The translations under genes were made by a program, and so were the position numbers. From GCA-003244245 sp050700115 (GTDB lineage Bacteria; Actinomycetota; Actinomycetes; Mycobacteriales; Pseudonocardiaceae): a DNA stretch of 64,000 nucleotides. Shown here piece by piece: positions 15,717 through 23,909 of this stretch. The first letter of the stretch is position 1. Each line of letters opens with the position of its first letter. The stretch is from contig JBOHGG010000017.1 in the NCBI GenBank assembly GCA_050700115.1, positions 1 through 64,000 of the forward strand, written 5' to 3'. A model generated the notes under the pieces. That model made no database searches. It was not told the DNA's origin and saw only the letters and a list, made by a program, of their open reading frames with translations.

Positions 15717-16928
15717 ATGTCCGACATGGACTACGGCCGCGCGCAGCCGACCATCGGCGAGCGCATCAGGCGACTGCGCAAAGACGTGCTGATGACACAG
15801 GACGACCTTGCGGCGGCCGCCGGGGTGTCCACCGATCTGGTACGCAAGCTGGAGCAGGGTAGTCGGCATACCGCGTCGATCGGGAGCTTGCACCGCATCG
15901 CGGCGGCGCTGGACGTCGACCTGGGCGAGCTGCTGGGCCGGGACAGCTTGCCAGAATCTGCACCGGATGCCGGCGTGGTCGCCCTTCGGCAGGCGGTTGC
16001 CGATGTCGCCGATCTGCTCGGGGACGTGCAAGGCGAACCCTTGTCACTGCGAGACGCCCAGAGATCGATCACCTATCTCTGGGGTACGTATTGGAGTGGC
16101 AAGTGGGACCAGCTCACCGGGCTGATTCCGCAGGCTTTGATCGGGCTTCGCGCCACGCTGCACGCCGCCGACGCGGCTAACCGGCCTAAGGCGGCCGAGC
16201 ATCTGGCAGGGGGTTACTGGGTGGCCGCCGCTACCTTGACCCATCTCCGTCAGGCCGACGCGGGCTTCATGGCGGCGCGGCGTGCTCTGGACCTCGTCGC
16301 GGGTGGCGACGACGCCCTGCTTGCTGCGGCACTGAAGGGTTCGTTGAGCTGGCAGCTGCTCGTGAGCGGTCGGTTCGCTGAAGCCGAGCAGGTGGCGGTC
16401 CGGGCCGCGGAGAGCGTCGAGCCCCACGGCGAGGTGCCCCGGCAGGCCCTGTCGGTGTACGGGTCGCTGCTCGTCCAGGTTGCCAATGCCGCTGCTCGGG
16501 ATGGCCGCAGCGCCCTCGCTGGAGACTTCCTCAAGTCGGCCAGCGAAGTAGCGCAACGAGTGGGCGCTGACCGCGTGGACTACGAAATCCCGTTTGGTCC
16601 CTCCCTGGTCACCATGCAAACGGTGGATGTCGGGGTGGTCACCGAGGACTATCCAGCCGCTCTCATTGCGGCCTCCCGGATGCCGGCGAACCCAGGATTA
16701 CCGCTGGCATCCCGCTGCCGGCACCTGGCCGACCGGGCCTGCGCACACGCGAACCTGGGCCAAGAAGAGCAGGCGCTTGCATTGCTGCTGACCACCGAGG
16801 GGATGTCGCCGGACTGGATCCGCCATCAGACTCTGGTCCGCTCGGTGACCCGCGATCTGCTTAACGCCGAGCGGAGACGGTCCTCACCCCTGCGCCAGCT
16901 GGCGAAGCGCATCGGGGTTAACCGGTAG
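15717..16928 (+). CDS. XRE-family regulator with TPR-like C-terminal domain
   Basis: A 403-residue protein. The N-terminal XRE helix-turn-helix (residues 12-70) reads 'IGERIRRLRKDVLMTQDDLA', then 'AGVSTDLVRKLEQGSRH'. The rest is all-helical, with Ala/Leu-rich repeats resembling the tetratricopeptide-type sensor domains of actinobacterial regulators. Regulators of this layout are numerous in Pseudonocardiaceae and are typically followed by one or two very small proteins, as here. The ligand is unknown. It is the first gene of its strand after the nested hairpins. Confidence 0.85.
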   Translation: MSDMDYGRAQPTIGERIRRLRKDVLMTQDDLAAAAGVSTDLVRKLEQGSRHTASIGSLHRIAAALDVDLGELLGRDSLPESAPDAGVVALRQAVADVADLLGDVQGEPLSLRDAQRSITYLWGTYWSGKWDQLTGLIPQALIGLRATLHAADAANRPKAAEHLAGGYWVAAATLTHLRQADAGFMAARRALDLVAGGDDALLAAALKGSLSWQLLVSGRFAEAEQVAVRAAESVEPHGEVPRQALSVYGSLLVQVANAAARDGRSALAGDFLKSASEVAQRVGADRVDYEIPFGPSLVTMQTVDVGVVTEDYPAALIAASRMPANPGLPLASRCRHLADRACAHANLGQEEQALALLLTTEGMSPDWIRHQTLVRSVTRDLLNAERRRSSPLRQLAKRIGVNR

Positions 16929-16978
16929 GACAGGGTGTCCTAGCGCTCAACGGGTGATCGCGGTCACTGTCGACAACC

Positions 16979-17209
16979 GTGATCGACGTACCCGAGGAGC
17001 ATCGCCACAAGCCCGAGCGCGGCCGCCTGCACGCGATGGGCCGCGCCACCGACGACGGCGGCCGGGCCACGCTGGTGGTCGTCCATGAGGTCGACGGCGC
17101 GTGGACGATCCACGGCCTGGGCGCACCGGGGGTGACGCTGTCGGAGGCCGACACGATCGCCCTGGCGCAGTCGATCCTGGCGCGTGCCCGCCCGGGGGGC
17201 ACCCGGTGA
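16979..17209 (+). CDS. Small hypothetical protein downstream of XRE regulator
   Basis: A 76-residue soluble protein with 'ATLVVVHEVDGAWTIHGLGA' and 'LSEADTIALAQSILARA'. I do not recognise a named family. Small proteins of this look are common beside XRE/TPR regulators in actinomycetes. GTG 16979 is the only good start but has no clear Shine-Dalgarno. Its stop overlaps the GTG of the next gene (GTGA at 17206-17209), arguing that both are real. Confidence 0.6.
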   Translation: MIDVPEEHRHKPERGRLHAMGRATDDGGRATLVVVHEVDGAWTIHGLGAPGVTLSEADTIALAQSILARARPGGTR

Positions 17210-17712
17210 CGGCGCGCTGGGCGGCGTCCCCGTTAGACCTGTGCGTGCACCTCCTGTCGCCCGAGGAAGCCCACCCCGGCGATCTGTGCAAGGCGCGGTG
17301 CGGACATCTGATGCCGGCGGTCACCCAGCACGACCAGCCACCGCCGGGCACGCCGTGTGAGCGCTGCTCGGCGATGTTCCTCGCGGACGTCACGGCCGCC
17401 CGCAATGCGGTCATCCGCCGGACTGTCGACACCATGCCACCGCTGAGCGCCGAGCAGATCGAGCGGCTGCGAGGACTGCTACCTGCGCCCACCGTGGTGA
17501 CCGACCCCCCAGATCCCGGCCGGCCGCTGGTTGAGACCCCCGGCCGACACCCGCACCGTCAGCGTCGTCATCCCATGCGACCCAGCTTGATCGAACCTGT
17601 GTATGGCACGGGCCTGCCGCAGATGGTCCGAGGGCCGCTGCGTTGGCGCTGGGCGCTAAGTCGGCCGGATGGCCCGATGTGGTCATCGTCAGCAGCCACG
17701 CGCGAGCGCTGA
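17206..17712 (+). CDS. Hypothetical protein with Cys/His zinc-ribbon-like motifs
   Basis: A 168-residue frame starting at GTG 17206. The first ~65 residues contain 'CVHLLSP', 'DLCKARCGHLMP' and 'TPCERCSAMF', a spacing of Cys and His that could hold zinc. The later part is Arg/Pro-rich and overlaps the opposite-strand frame 17568-17939, so the true gene may be shorter or decayed at its 3' end. Coupled to the preceding small gene. Confidence 0.5.
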   Translation: MTARWAASPLDLCVHLLSPEEAHPGDLCKARCGHLMPAVTQHDQPPPGTPCERCSAMFLADVTAARNAVIRRTVDTMPPLSAEQIERLRGLLPAPTVVTDPPDPGRPLVETPGRHPHRQRRHPMRPSLIEPVYGTGLPQMVRGPLRWRWALSRPDGPMWSSSAATRER

Positions 17713-17939
17713 AGCTGATCAGCAACCCGCAACGCCGCCCGTCGCACTGTTGGAGGCACTGAGCGGCCGTCCGCCGCCAGCGCGAGGCTCACCGCGTTGA
17801 GAAGCTGGCCCAAGGCGAGTGTCGTGCGCCTGGCAGTCGAGGTCGTCAGCCGCTGCCCACGGAGCACTATGGCGGCCTCCCTGCACGTGGCGGCATCGGT
17901 TCGGTCCTGGGCCAGGTCCGACGAGTCGGGTGACGTCAT
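17568..17939 (-). CDS. Hypothetical ~123-residue protein
   Basis: An ATG at 17939 preceded by GGAGGAAGCCTG gives a convincing translation start. The first ~85 residues are helical: 'CREAAIVLRGQRLTTSTARR' and 'ALGQLLNAVSLALAADGRSV'. After that the frame becomes Arg/Pro-rich and overlaps the plus-strand frame ending at 17712, so the natural stop may have been lost. No family recognised. It lies in the same open frame as the upstream DUF3040-like N-terminus. Confidence 0.5.
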   Translation of the reverse strand: MTSPDSSDLAQDRTDAATCREAAIVLRGQRLTTSTARRTTLALGQLLNAVSLALAADGRSVPPTVRRAALRVADQLQRSRVAADDDHIGPSGRLSAQRQRSGPRTICGRPVPYTGSIKLGRMG

Positions 17940-18236
17940 CAGGCTTCCTCCTTGCTCACTCGGCGAGGGTCTGCTCACCGGGAAGGTGGTGGCATTGCGC
18001 CGGATTCGCGGCCTTGGCGGCCGCTTCCGGGTGGCGATCTCGGTCTCTTTCAAGGTGCTCGGACCGGGGACGGTGAGCACTACCGCGAGGACGACCCCGA
18101 CCGGGAAAGCCCACCGGTGATGATCGCGCGGTAGGTGCGGCCCGACGGCCTTGAGCGAGCGGGCGGGGTCCTGATCCTCGATCTGGAACGGGTTCCGGGC
18201 CTCTTGCAGTGTCTTCCGCCCGCGATCACTGAGCAC
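17568..18236 (-). pseudogene. DUF3040-like gene truncated and running into downstream frame (copy 4)
   Basis: GTG 18236 with the standard AGGAGG leader opens 'VLSDRGRKTLQEARNPFQIE' and 'DQDPARSLKAVGPHLPR', then 'WAFPVGVVLAVVLTV' as the first membrane helix. The second helix expected in the family is missing. The frame continues through an Arg/Pro-rich stretch without a stop into the separate gene that has its own start at 17939. A deletion has apparently removed the DUF3040 3' end. Confidence 0.6.
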
Positions 18237-18291
18237 GACACACCTCCTGGGTGCCTCCGGCTTGGCGCTCGACGCCGAGCCATCCACTTAG

Positions 18292-18308
18292 TATCGTAAC
18301 ACGATATA
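18292..18308 (-). promoter_or_regulatory. Palindromic operator, site 4 of 5 (TATATCGTGTTACGATA)
   Basis: The minus strand matches site 2 over all 17 bp. It lies 56 bp before the DUF3040-like start at 18236 and 137 bp before aconitase (18445, plus strand), so it could serve both directions. Confidence 0.76.
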
Positions 18309-18444
18309 ATGGCCGCGGGGTCAGCATAATGGGATGCGCCTGACCTGCCAGGCGGGACGCCGCCACCTAGCCGAGTCGTGGACCGGGGTTTAGCCGTTGG
18401 TCAGCGCGCGGTCACTGACCGCATAGCGTGAAGGAGCCGAGCTG

Positions 18445-20460
18445 ATGGGTCGCAACGTTGCGCAACAGCTCATCGAGGCACACCTCGTCGACGGTGACAT
18501 GGTCGTAGGACTGGAGGTCGGCCTGCGGGTCGACCAGACCCTGACCCAGGACGCCACGGGCACTTTGGTGATGCTGGAGTTGGAGGCTTTGGGCCTGGAC
18601 CGGGCGCACACCGAGGTCAGCGTGCAGTACGTCGACCACAACCTGCTCCAGGCCGACGAGCGCAACGCCGAGGACCACCTGTTCCTCCGCTCGGCCGCTC
18701 GCCGCTTCGGTCTGTGGTTCTCCAAACCGGGTAACGGAGTCTCCCATCCCACCCACATGCAGCGCTTCGGCAAGCCCGGCAAGACGATGCTGGGCTCGGA
18801 CTCGCATACCTGCGCTGCCGGCTCGCTGGGCATGCTGGCCATCGGCGTCGGCGGCCTGGAGGTCGCGTTGGCCATCGCCGGCAGACCGTTGCATATCCGG
18901 ATGCCGCAGATCTGGGGCGTGCGGCTGACCGGTGAGCTGCCCCCGTGGTGCTCGGCGAAGGACGTGATCCTGGAGATGCTGCGCCGCCACGGGGTCACCG
19001 GCGGGCGCAACCGGATCATCGAATACCACGGACCCGGACTGGAACACCTGCCCGCGATGGACCGCCACGTCATCGCCAACATGGGCGCCGAGCTGGGCGC
19101 GACCACCACGGTCTTCCCCGCCGACGGCGCGGTGCGCGCGTTCCTGCGCAGCGAGGGCCGCGAGGACGACTTCACCGAATTGGTGGCCGACGCCGACGCC
19201 GACTACGACGTCACCGACGAGATCGACCTGTGCACCCTGGAACCGCTGATCGCACGGCCCACCTCGCCAGGCAACGTCGTGCGGGTCCGGGAGGTTGCGG
19301 GGACCGACGTCAGCCAGGTTGTGATCGGATCCTCGGCCAACCCCGGGCTGCGCGACTATGCGATCGTGGCGGCGATGGTCGCCGGCCGCCAGACCAACGA
19401 CGCGGTCAGCTTCGACGTCAACCCTTCATCCCGGGAAATCTTCTCCGACCTCACCCGGATGGGCGCCACGTTCGATTTGATCGCCGCCGGGGCCCGTATT
19501 CACCAGGCGGGGTGCATGGGGTGCATCGGGATGGGGCAGGCGCCGGCCGCGGGGCGCAACTCGCTGCGCACCTTCCCCCGCAACTTCCCCGGCCGCTCCG
19601 GCACGAGGCAAGACGCAGTCTGGCTGTGCTCGCCGGAGACCGCGGCGGCGTCCGCGCTCACCGGTGTGATCACCGATCCGCGCGCGCTCGCGGCGAAACT
19701 GGGCCTGGACTACCCGACGCTGGCGTTGCCCGAGCGCGCGTCGGTGAACACCGCGATGCTGGAGGCGCCGCTGCCGGAGGGACAAGCGGTCGCCGAGGAG
19801 CTGGTCAAGGGGCCCAACATCGCCTCGCTGCCCGACTTCCCGGAGCTGCCGGACCGGATCGAGGCGCCGGTGCTGCTCAAGGTCGGCGACGACGTGTCCA
19901 CCGACGAGATCTCCCCGGCCGGTGCCCGGGCGCTGGCGTTGCGCTCGAACATCCCCAAGCTCGCCGAGTTCACCTTCATCCAGATCGACCAGGATTACCC
20001 GCGCAGGGCCGCGGAACTCGCCCAAAGCAGCGGCCACGTCGTGATCGGCGGCCACAACTACGGTCAGGGCTCCTCCCGGGAACACGCCGCGATCACCCCC
20101 CGCTACCTGGGCTTGCACGCTGTGATCGGCAAGTCTTTCGCCCGCATCCACTGGCAGAACCTGGCGAACTTCGGGATCCTCGCCCTCGAATTCACCACCG
20201 AGGACGACTACGACCGGATCGAGACCGGCGACACCCTCCTGATCGATGGCCTGCGGGAAGTGATCGGCGCTGGGAGCGATCTGACCGTGACCAACACCAG
20301 TAAGGACGAGCAGTACCCGGTCCAGCACCAGCTCTCGCCGCGGCAGGTCACGATGGTCCTCGCCGGCGGTCAAATCCCCTTGCTGGCCCGCGAGCACCCC
20401 GGACGCTCGGGCTCTCACAATGTCTGGACCACTCGACAGCGGTCACGCTGTTCTCTCTGA
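18445..20460 (+). CDS. acn: Aconitate hydratase
   Basis: A 671-residue aconitase-superfamily protein of the shorter, mitochondrial-like type, interconverting citrate and isocitrate. It has 'MLGSDSHTCAAGSLGM' (first cluster Cys and active-site residues), 'HQAGCMGCIGMGQAP' (the other two [4Fe-4S] cysteines), 'GSSANPGLRDYAI' and the swivel-domain motif 'GGHNYGQGSSREHAAI'. GAAGGAG precedes the ATG. The last ~20 residues look like an unrelated extension. A labile Fe-S enzyme here, next to the palindrome regulon and trHb, fits a redox/hypoxia island. Whether it is the housekeeping aconitase cannot be told from this window. Confidence 0.93.
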   Translation: MGRNVAQQLIEAHLVDGDMVVGLEVGLRVDQTLTQDATGTLVMLELEALGLDRAHTEVSVQYVDHNLLQADERNAEDHLFLRSAARRFGLWFSKPGNGVSHPTHMQRFGKPGKTMLGSDSHTCAAGSLGMLAIGVGGLEVALAIAGRPLHIRMPQIWGVRLTGELPPWCSAKDVILEMLRRHGVTGGRNRIIEYHGPGLEHLPAMDRHVIANMGAELGATTTVFPADGAVRAFLRSEGREDDFTELVADADADYDVTDEIDLCTLEPLIARPTSPGNVVRVREVAGTDVSQVVIGSSANPGLRDYAIVAAMVAGRQTNDAVSFDVNPSSREIFSDLTRMGATFDLIAAGARIHQAGCMGCIGMGQAPAAGRNSLRTFPRNFPGRSGTRQDAVWLCSPETAAASALTGVITDPRALAAKLGLDYPTLALPERASVNTAMLEAPLPEGQAVAEELVKGPNIASLPDFPELPDRIEAPVLLKVGDDVSTDEISPAGARALALRSNIPKLAEFTFIQIDQDYPRRAAELAQSSGHVVIGGHNYGQGSSREHAAITPRYLGLHAVIGKSFARIHWQNLANFGILALEFTTEDDYDRIETGDTLLIDGLREVIGAGSDLTVTNTSKDEQYPVQHQLSPRQVTMVLAGGQIPLLAREHPGRSGSHNVWTTRQRSRCSL

Positions 20461-20463
20461 GCC

Positions 20464-20877
20464 TCACGTGGACGGCAACTCCGTAGCTGGCTGTCCCCGC
20501 AGCCGCCGGCCGATCGAGCCGGCGATCCGCGTGGCCTGGACCTTGGCGAGCTCTGCCTTCTCGCCGGTGTGCCGCTCGTCGACGGTGGTGGTCCACAGAT
20601 CCAGCCAGCGGGCGAAGTGGGCCGGGGTGAGCTCGACTCTGCTGTTGACATCGAGATGGGGTCGTAGCGCGTTGCGGTGGTACAGACCGGCGCGCAACAA
20701 GACAGTTTCCCAGAAGTCGCACATCACCGGCAGGTGCGCGGGCAGGTCCATCTGAGCAATGTCGATGAAGATCGGGCCAAGGATGTAGTCGGCGAATACC
20801 CGCTGGTAGAAGGCGGTCACCAGGCCAGCGATGTCCTGCCGGTCGGCGATGTCCCGGCTTGCTGCCCCGGCAGTCAT
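20464..20877 (-). CDS. Group III truncated haemoglobin
   Basis: A 137-residue globin of the truncated group III (P) type, with 'LVTAFYQRVFADYILGPIF', 'MCDFWETVLLRAGLYHRNAL' and 'HFARWLDLWTTTVDE'. The family binds haem and handles O2, NO or peroxide chemistry. Its ATG overlaps the stop of the small gene upstream (20874-20877), making it the last member of a three-gene coupled operon headed by a SufR-like regulator. Its stop faces that of aconitase three bases away. Confidence 0.88.
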   Translation of the reverse strand: MTAGAASRDIADRQDIAGLVTAFYQRVFADYILGPIFIDIAQMDLPAHLPVMCDFWETVLLRAGLYHRNALRPHLDVNSRVELTPAHFARWLDLWTTTVDERHTGEKAELAKVQATRIAGSIGRRLRGQPATELPST

Positions 20878-21131
20878 GCCGCGAACCCCGCCACGCGACC
20901 ATTCACTCCAGCTTTGTCGGTGAGTATCGCCCCGGTGAGGGTTACGGCGAGGGCAAGCTCCACAGCGTTGCGGACCCGGAGCACCAGCCGCCCGATCCCG
21001 AGCCTGAGCGGCACTGTGATGCCGGGGGCCCGGAACTTCAACGGTGTTTCCAGGAACGAGATCGCCAGCACATTCCCAGCCAGACGCTCGGGGGCGGCGA
21101 CCGGCACCGGTGTGGCGACTGCGCCAGTCAT
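20874..21131 (-). CDS. Small conserved-looking hypothetical protein in trHb operon
   Basis: An 85-residue protein with 'LAISFLETPLKFRAPGITVP' then 'LGIGRLVLRVRNAVELALAV', possibly one membrane or amphipathic helix near the C-terminus. I do not recognise the family. Both ends overlap neighbours by ATGA (21128-21131 and 20874-20877), strongly supporting it as a real gene in the regulator-globin operon. Confidence 0.65.
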   Translation of the reverse strand: MTGAVATPVPVAAPERLAGNVLAISFLETPLKFRAPGITVPLRLGIGRLVLRVRNAVELALAVTLTGAILTDKAGVNGRVAGFAA

Positions 21132-21865
21132 GGTCGCTGCCCCGCGCTCGGCGTCAGCGGACGCTCCGCATCCGGCGCCGACTCGATGATGTGTGCCACG
21201 CACAGGTGCGGCTCGACGAAGGGCCGCAGGCTACTCACCGTGGCCGGCGCCCCCAGCTCGACCAGGGCCCCCCGGAGCAGGCCCAGGTGCATCGAGCACA
21301 CAACCTCCGGGTGCTCTTGGGCGACGGCCCGGAAGGGGCAGGCGTGCAGCCGGATCTGCAAGTCCTGACCCTCGCGGGCGAGTTCGGGTTCGAAGCCGAG
21401 TTCGGCGAACAGTCCGCTCACCTGGGCCACCGACTCCTCCGCGGTCAGGCTCGGCGAGGGTCGGGGGGCGAAGCCCTGCTCCCTGGCCACAGCCCAGCCA
21501 GCTCGCTCGGCCCGCAGTGTCCGCTCGGCAGGCGTCTCGGCCCAGTGCGCGGCGAGGACCGCGGCGAGCAACTGATAGCCGGTCTGCTCCGGGGCCCCGG
21601 TCTCACCGGCACTGGCCGGGGCATAGAGCAGTCGCGGGCGCCCTCGTGTGCGGGGCAACTCGGAGCGGCTCCGCACCAACCCCGCCTCGCTGAGGATGTC
21701 CAGGTGGAACCGCACCGTGCTGACGTGCAGCCCGCACGCGGCCGCCAGTTCTCGCGCATCCAAGGGGCGCTCGCTGGCGCGTAACACGTCCAGCAGCCGG
21801 ACCCGACTGTCCACAGCCAACGCCCCGTGCGTCCTGTGCCGCCCGACCAGCTCGTTCGTCCCCAT
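21128..21865 (-). CDS. SufR-like winged-helix regulator with Cys/His cluster motif (paralogue 2)
   Basis: A 245-residue paralogue of the protein at 8350, with 'LHVSTVRFHLDILSEAGLV' in the DNA-binding domain and the C-terminal Cys/His set 'HACPFRAVAQEHPEVVCSMH' and 'PHLCVAHI', expected to hold an Fe-S cluster. It heads an operon with a small protein and a truncated haemoglobin, which suggests sensing of NO, O2 or redox stress. It is divergent from the ferredoxin stub/ctaD locus. The spacer (21866-21939) has no clear long palindrome; ATAGTCTAT (21892-21900) is the only short one. Confidence 0.82.
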   Translation of the reverse strand: MGTNELVGRHRTHGALAVDSRVRLLDVLRASERPLDARELAAACGLHVSTVRFHLDILSEAGLVRSRSELPRTRGRPRLLYAPASAGETGAPEQTGYQLLAAVLAAHWAETPAERTLRAERAGWAVAREQGFAPRPSPSLTAEESVAQVSGLFAELGFEPELAREGQDLQIRLHACPFRAVAQEHPEVVCSMHLGLLRGALVELGAPATVSSLRPFVEPHLCVAHIIESAPDAERPLTPSAGQRP

Positions 21866-21939
21866 CCCCCTACCCTAATAAAGAGGATGGAGATAGTCTA
21901 TAACGGTGCAGTCGAGGACGGGTTGGGGGAGAGGCTGCA

Positions 21940-22041
21940 GTGACTTCCGTGATCGCCGAGCCCTGTATCGACGTTCTTGACCTGTCCTGTGTCGAGGAGT
22001 GCCCGGTGAGCACCACGAGGCAGTCGGGAGGCAACTTGTGA
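21940..22041 (+). pseudogene. fdxA: N-terminal stub of a 7Fe ferredoxin (fdxA-like)
   Basis: From GTG 21940 the frame reads 'VTSVIAEPCIDVLDLSCVEE' then 'CPVSTTRQSGGNL' and stops at 22041. The first ~23 residues match the N-terminus of actinobacterial 7Fe ferredoxins ('..VIAEPCVDVKD..CVEECPVDCIYEG'), but homology ends exactly after 'CPV', before the next cluster cysteine. The stop overlaps the GTG of ctaD (GTGA). A deletion has apparently joined an fdxA start to the ctaD leader; it cannot bind normal clusters. Confidence 0.6.
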
Positions 22042-23273
22042 CGGCCGTTACACCCCCGCCGATCGCCACACGTCCGCACCCGGTGCGCCCCTCAGTCAAG
22101 GGGTCGGCCCTGCTCGGGCTGCTCCAGACCACCGATCACAAGGTGATCGGCATGCTGTACCTGGGTACGTCGATGGCCTTCTTCTTCATCGGTGGCAGCA
22201 TGGCGATGCTGATGCGTGGCGAGCTGGCCCAGCCGGGCCTGCAGTTCCTGTCCAACGAGCAGTACAACCAGCTGTTCACCATGCACGGCACGATCATGCT
22301 GCTGTTGTACGCGACGCCGATCTTGTTCGCGTTCGCCAACCTGGTGCTACCGTTGCAGATCGGCTCACCGGACGTCGCCTTTCCCCGGCTCAACGCGTTC
22401 TCGTACTGGCTGTTCCTCTTCGGTGGCCTGATGGTGATCAGCGGATTCCTCACGCCAGGCGGTGCTGCTGACTTCGGCTGGTTCGCCTACACCCCGCTGT
22501 CGAGTGCGATCAGCTCGCCGGGTGCGGGTGCCGACCTGTGGATCATGGGGCTGGTCATCGCTGGTCTGGGTACGATCCTGGGCGCGGTGAACATGGTCAC
22601 CACGGTGGTGTGTCTGCGGGCGCCCGGGATGACGATGTTCCGGATGCCGATCTTCACCTGGAACATCCTGGTCACGTCGCTGCTCGTGCTGCTGGCCTTC
22701 CCGATCCTGACCGCGGCACTGTTGGGGTTGGAGGCCGATCGGCGGCTCGGGGCGCACGTGTTCGATCCGGCCAACGGGGGAGTCATCCTGTGGCAGCACC
22801 TGTTCTGGTTCTTCGGCCACCCCGAGGTGTACATCGTAGCGCTGCCGTTCTTCGGCATCATCACAGAGGTGATTCCGGTGTTCTCCCGCAAGCCGGTGTT
22901 CGGCTACAAGGGGATGGTCTTCGCGACGCTGACGATCGGCGGGCTGTCCGTGGTGGTGTGGGCGCACCACATGTACGCCACCGGCGCGGTACTGCTGCCC
23001 TTCTTCGCGTTCACCAGTTTCCTCATTGCGGTGCCCACCGGGATCAAGTTCTTCAATTGGATCGGTACCATGTGGCGGGGGCAGCTCACCTTCGAGACTC
23101 CGATGCTGTTCTCGATCGGGTTCCTGCTGACGTTTCTGTTCGGCGGGCTGACGGGGGTGCTGCTGGCCGCCCCGGCGATCGACTTCCACGTCACCGACAC
23201 CTACTTCGTGGTGGCGCATTTCCATTACGTGCTCTACGGCACGATCGTGTTCGCCACCTTCGCCGGGATCTAA
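22038..23273 (+). CDS. ctaD: Cytochrome c oxidase subunit I, 5' part ending at an in-frame TAA
   Basis: 411 residues of an aa3-type haem-copper oxidase subunit I. All metal ligands are present: low-spin haem His in 'FTMHGTIMLLL', CuB His and the cross-linked Tyr in 'FGHPEVYI', CuB 'AHHMYATG', and the two haem ligands in 'VVAHFHYVLYG'. The frame stops at TAA 23271-23273, where the family has Tyr ('FAGIYFWFPK'); the next codons read 'FWFPKMTGRMLDE' in the same frame. GTG 22038 is preceded by GGGAGG. Helices 11-12 lie beyond the stop. No subunit II, III or ctaA genes are nearby, so this may be a dispensable extra copy. Confidence 0.85.
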   Translation: MTAVTPPPIATRPHPVRPSVKGSALLGLLQTTDHKVIGMLYLGTSMAFFFIGGSMAMLMRGELAQPGLQFLSNEQYNQLFTMHGTIMLLLYATPILFAFANLVLPLQIGSPDVAFPRLNAFSYWLFLFGGLMVISGFLTPGGAADFGWFAYTPLSSAISSPGAGADLWIMGLVIAGLGTILGAVNMVTTVVCLRAPGMTMFRMPIFTWNILVTSLLVLLAFPILTAALLGLEADRRLGAHVFDPANGGVILWQHLFWFFGHPEVYIVALPFFGIITEVIPVFSRKPVFGYKGMVFATLTIGGLSVVVWAHHMYATGAVLLPFFAFTSFLIAVPTGIKFFNWIGTMWRGQLTFETPMLFSIGFLLTFLFGGLTGVLLAAPAIDFHVTDTYFVVAHFHYVLYGTIVFATFAGI

Positions 23274-23801
23274 TTCTGGTTCCCGAAGATGACCGGCCGG
23301 ATGCTCGACGAGCCGCTGGGCAAGCTCCACTTCTGGGCCACGTTCATCGGGTTCCACCTGACGTTCCTGGTGCAGCACTGGCTGGGTAACGAGGGCATGC
23401 CCCGGCGCTACGCCGACTACCTGCCCAGTGACGGGTTCACCACGCTGAACATGGTGTCCTCGATCGGTGCCTTCGTCCTGGGCGCCTCGACACTGCCGTT
23501 CCTGTGGAACGTGTTCCGCAGCTACCGCTATGGGGAGGTCGTCACCGTCGACGATCCGTGGGGGTACGGCAACTCGCTGGAATGGACGACCTCATGCCCG
23601 CCACCGCGACACAACTTCAACGCACTTCCCCGGATTCGCTCCGAGCGACCCGCATTCGAGCTGCACTACCCGCACATGGCGGCCCGGATGCGGGCCGAGG
23701 CGCACATCGGTGGCAGCGGACACCCGCCCGCGCCGAGCGAGATCGCGGCGCAGGTCGTGCAACCAGACGAGACCGGCGGTACCGATCCGCGCGACAAGTG
23801 A
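23274..23801 (+). pseudogene. ctaD: Cytochrome c oxidase subunit I, 3' part beyond the premature stop
   Basis: Continuation of the ctaD frame after TAA 23271-23273. It begins 'FWFPKMTGRMLDEPLGKLHF' and includes the last two membrane helices and the C-terminal 'EWTTSCPPPRHNF' region normal for actinobacterial CtaD. Apart from the one stop codon the sequence shows no decay, so the mutation is recent, is suppressed, or is a sequencing error. An ATG at 23289 could in theory restart translation but has no Shine-Dalgarno. Confidence 0.8.
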
Positions 23802-23909
23802 CCTGGGTGCGCCCCTGGGCGGGCAGCGCCGACGTCGACGCGGAACGACCTCGGGGGTCGAGCCGGTGAGGGGTGAGGAATGCCTCGCCGGTGGCCGAGG
23901 AGGAGCACG

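Noticed and set aside
18945..20303. Long plus-strand open frame inside aconitase in another frame
   Set aside because: Arg-rich composition typical of GC-driven shadow frames; the aconitase frame has clear catalytic motifs throughout.
21887..21943. An 18-codon frame with a ribosome site before the ferredoxin stub
   Set aside because: Too short to support, and it lies in the divergent promoter region; its end overlaps the stub start only by chance-level GTGA context.
22365..23378. Minus-strand 337-codon frame opposite ctaD
   Set aside because: Its sequence is a His/Glu/Arg-rich mirror of ctaD membrane helices and has no recognisable domain.
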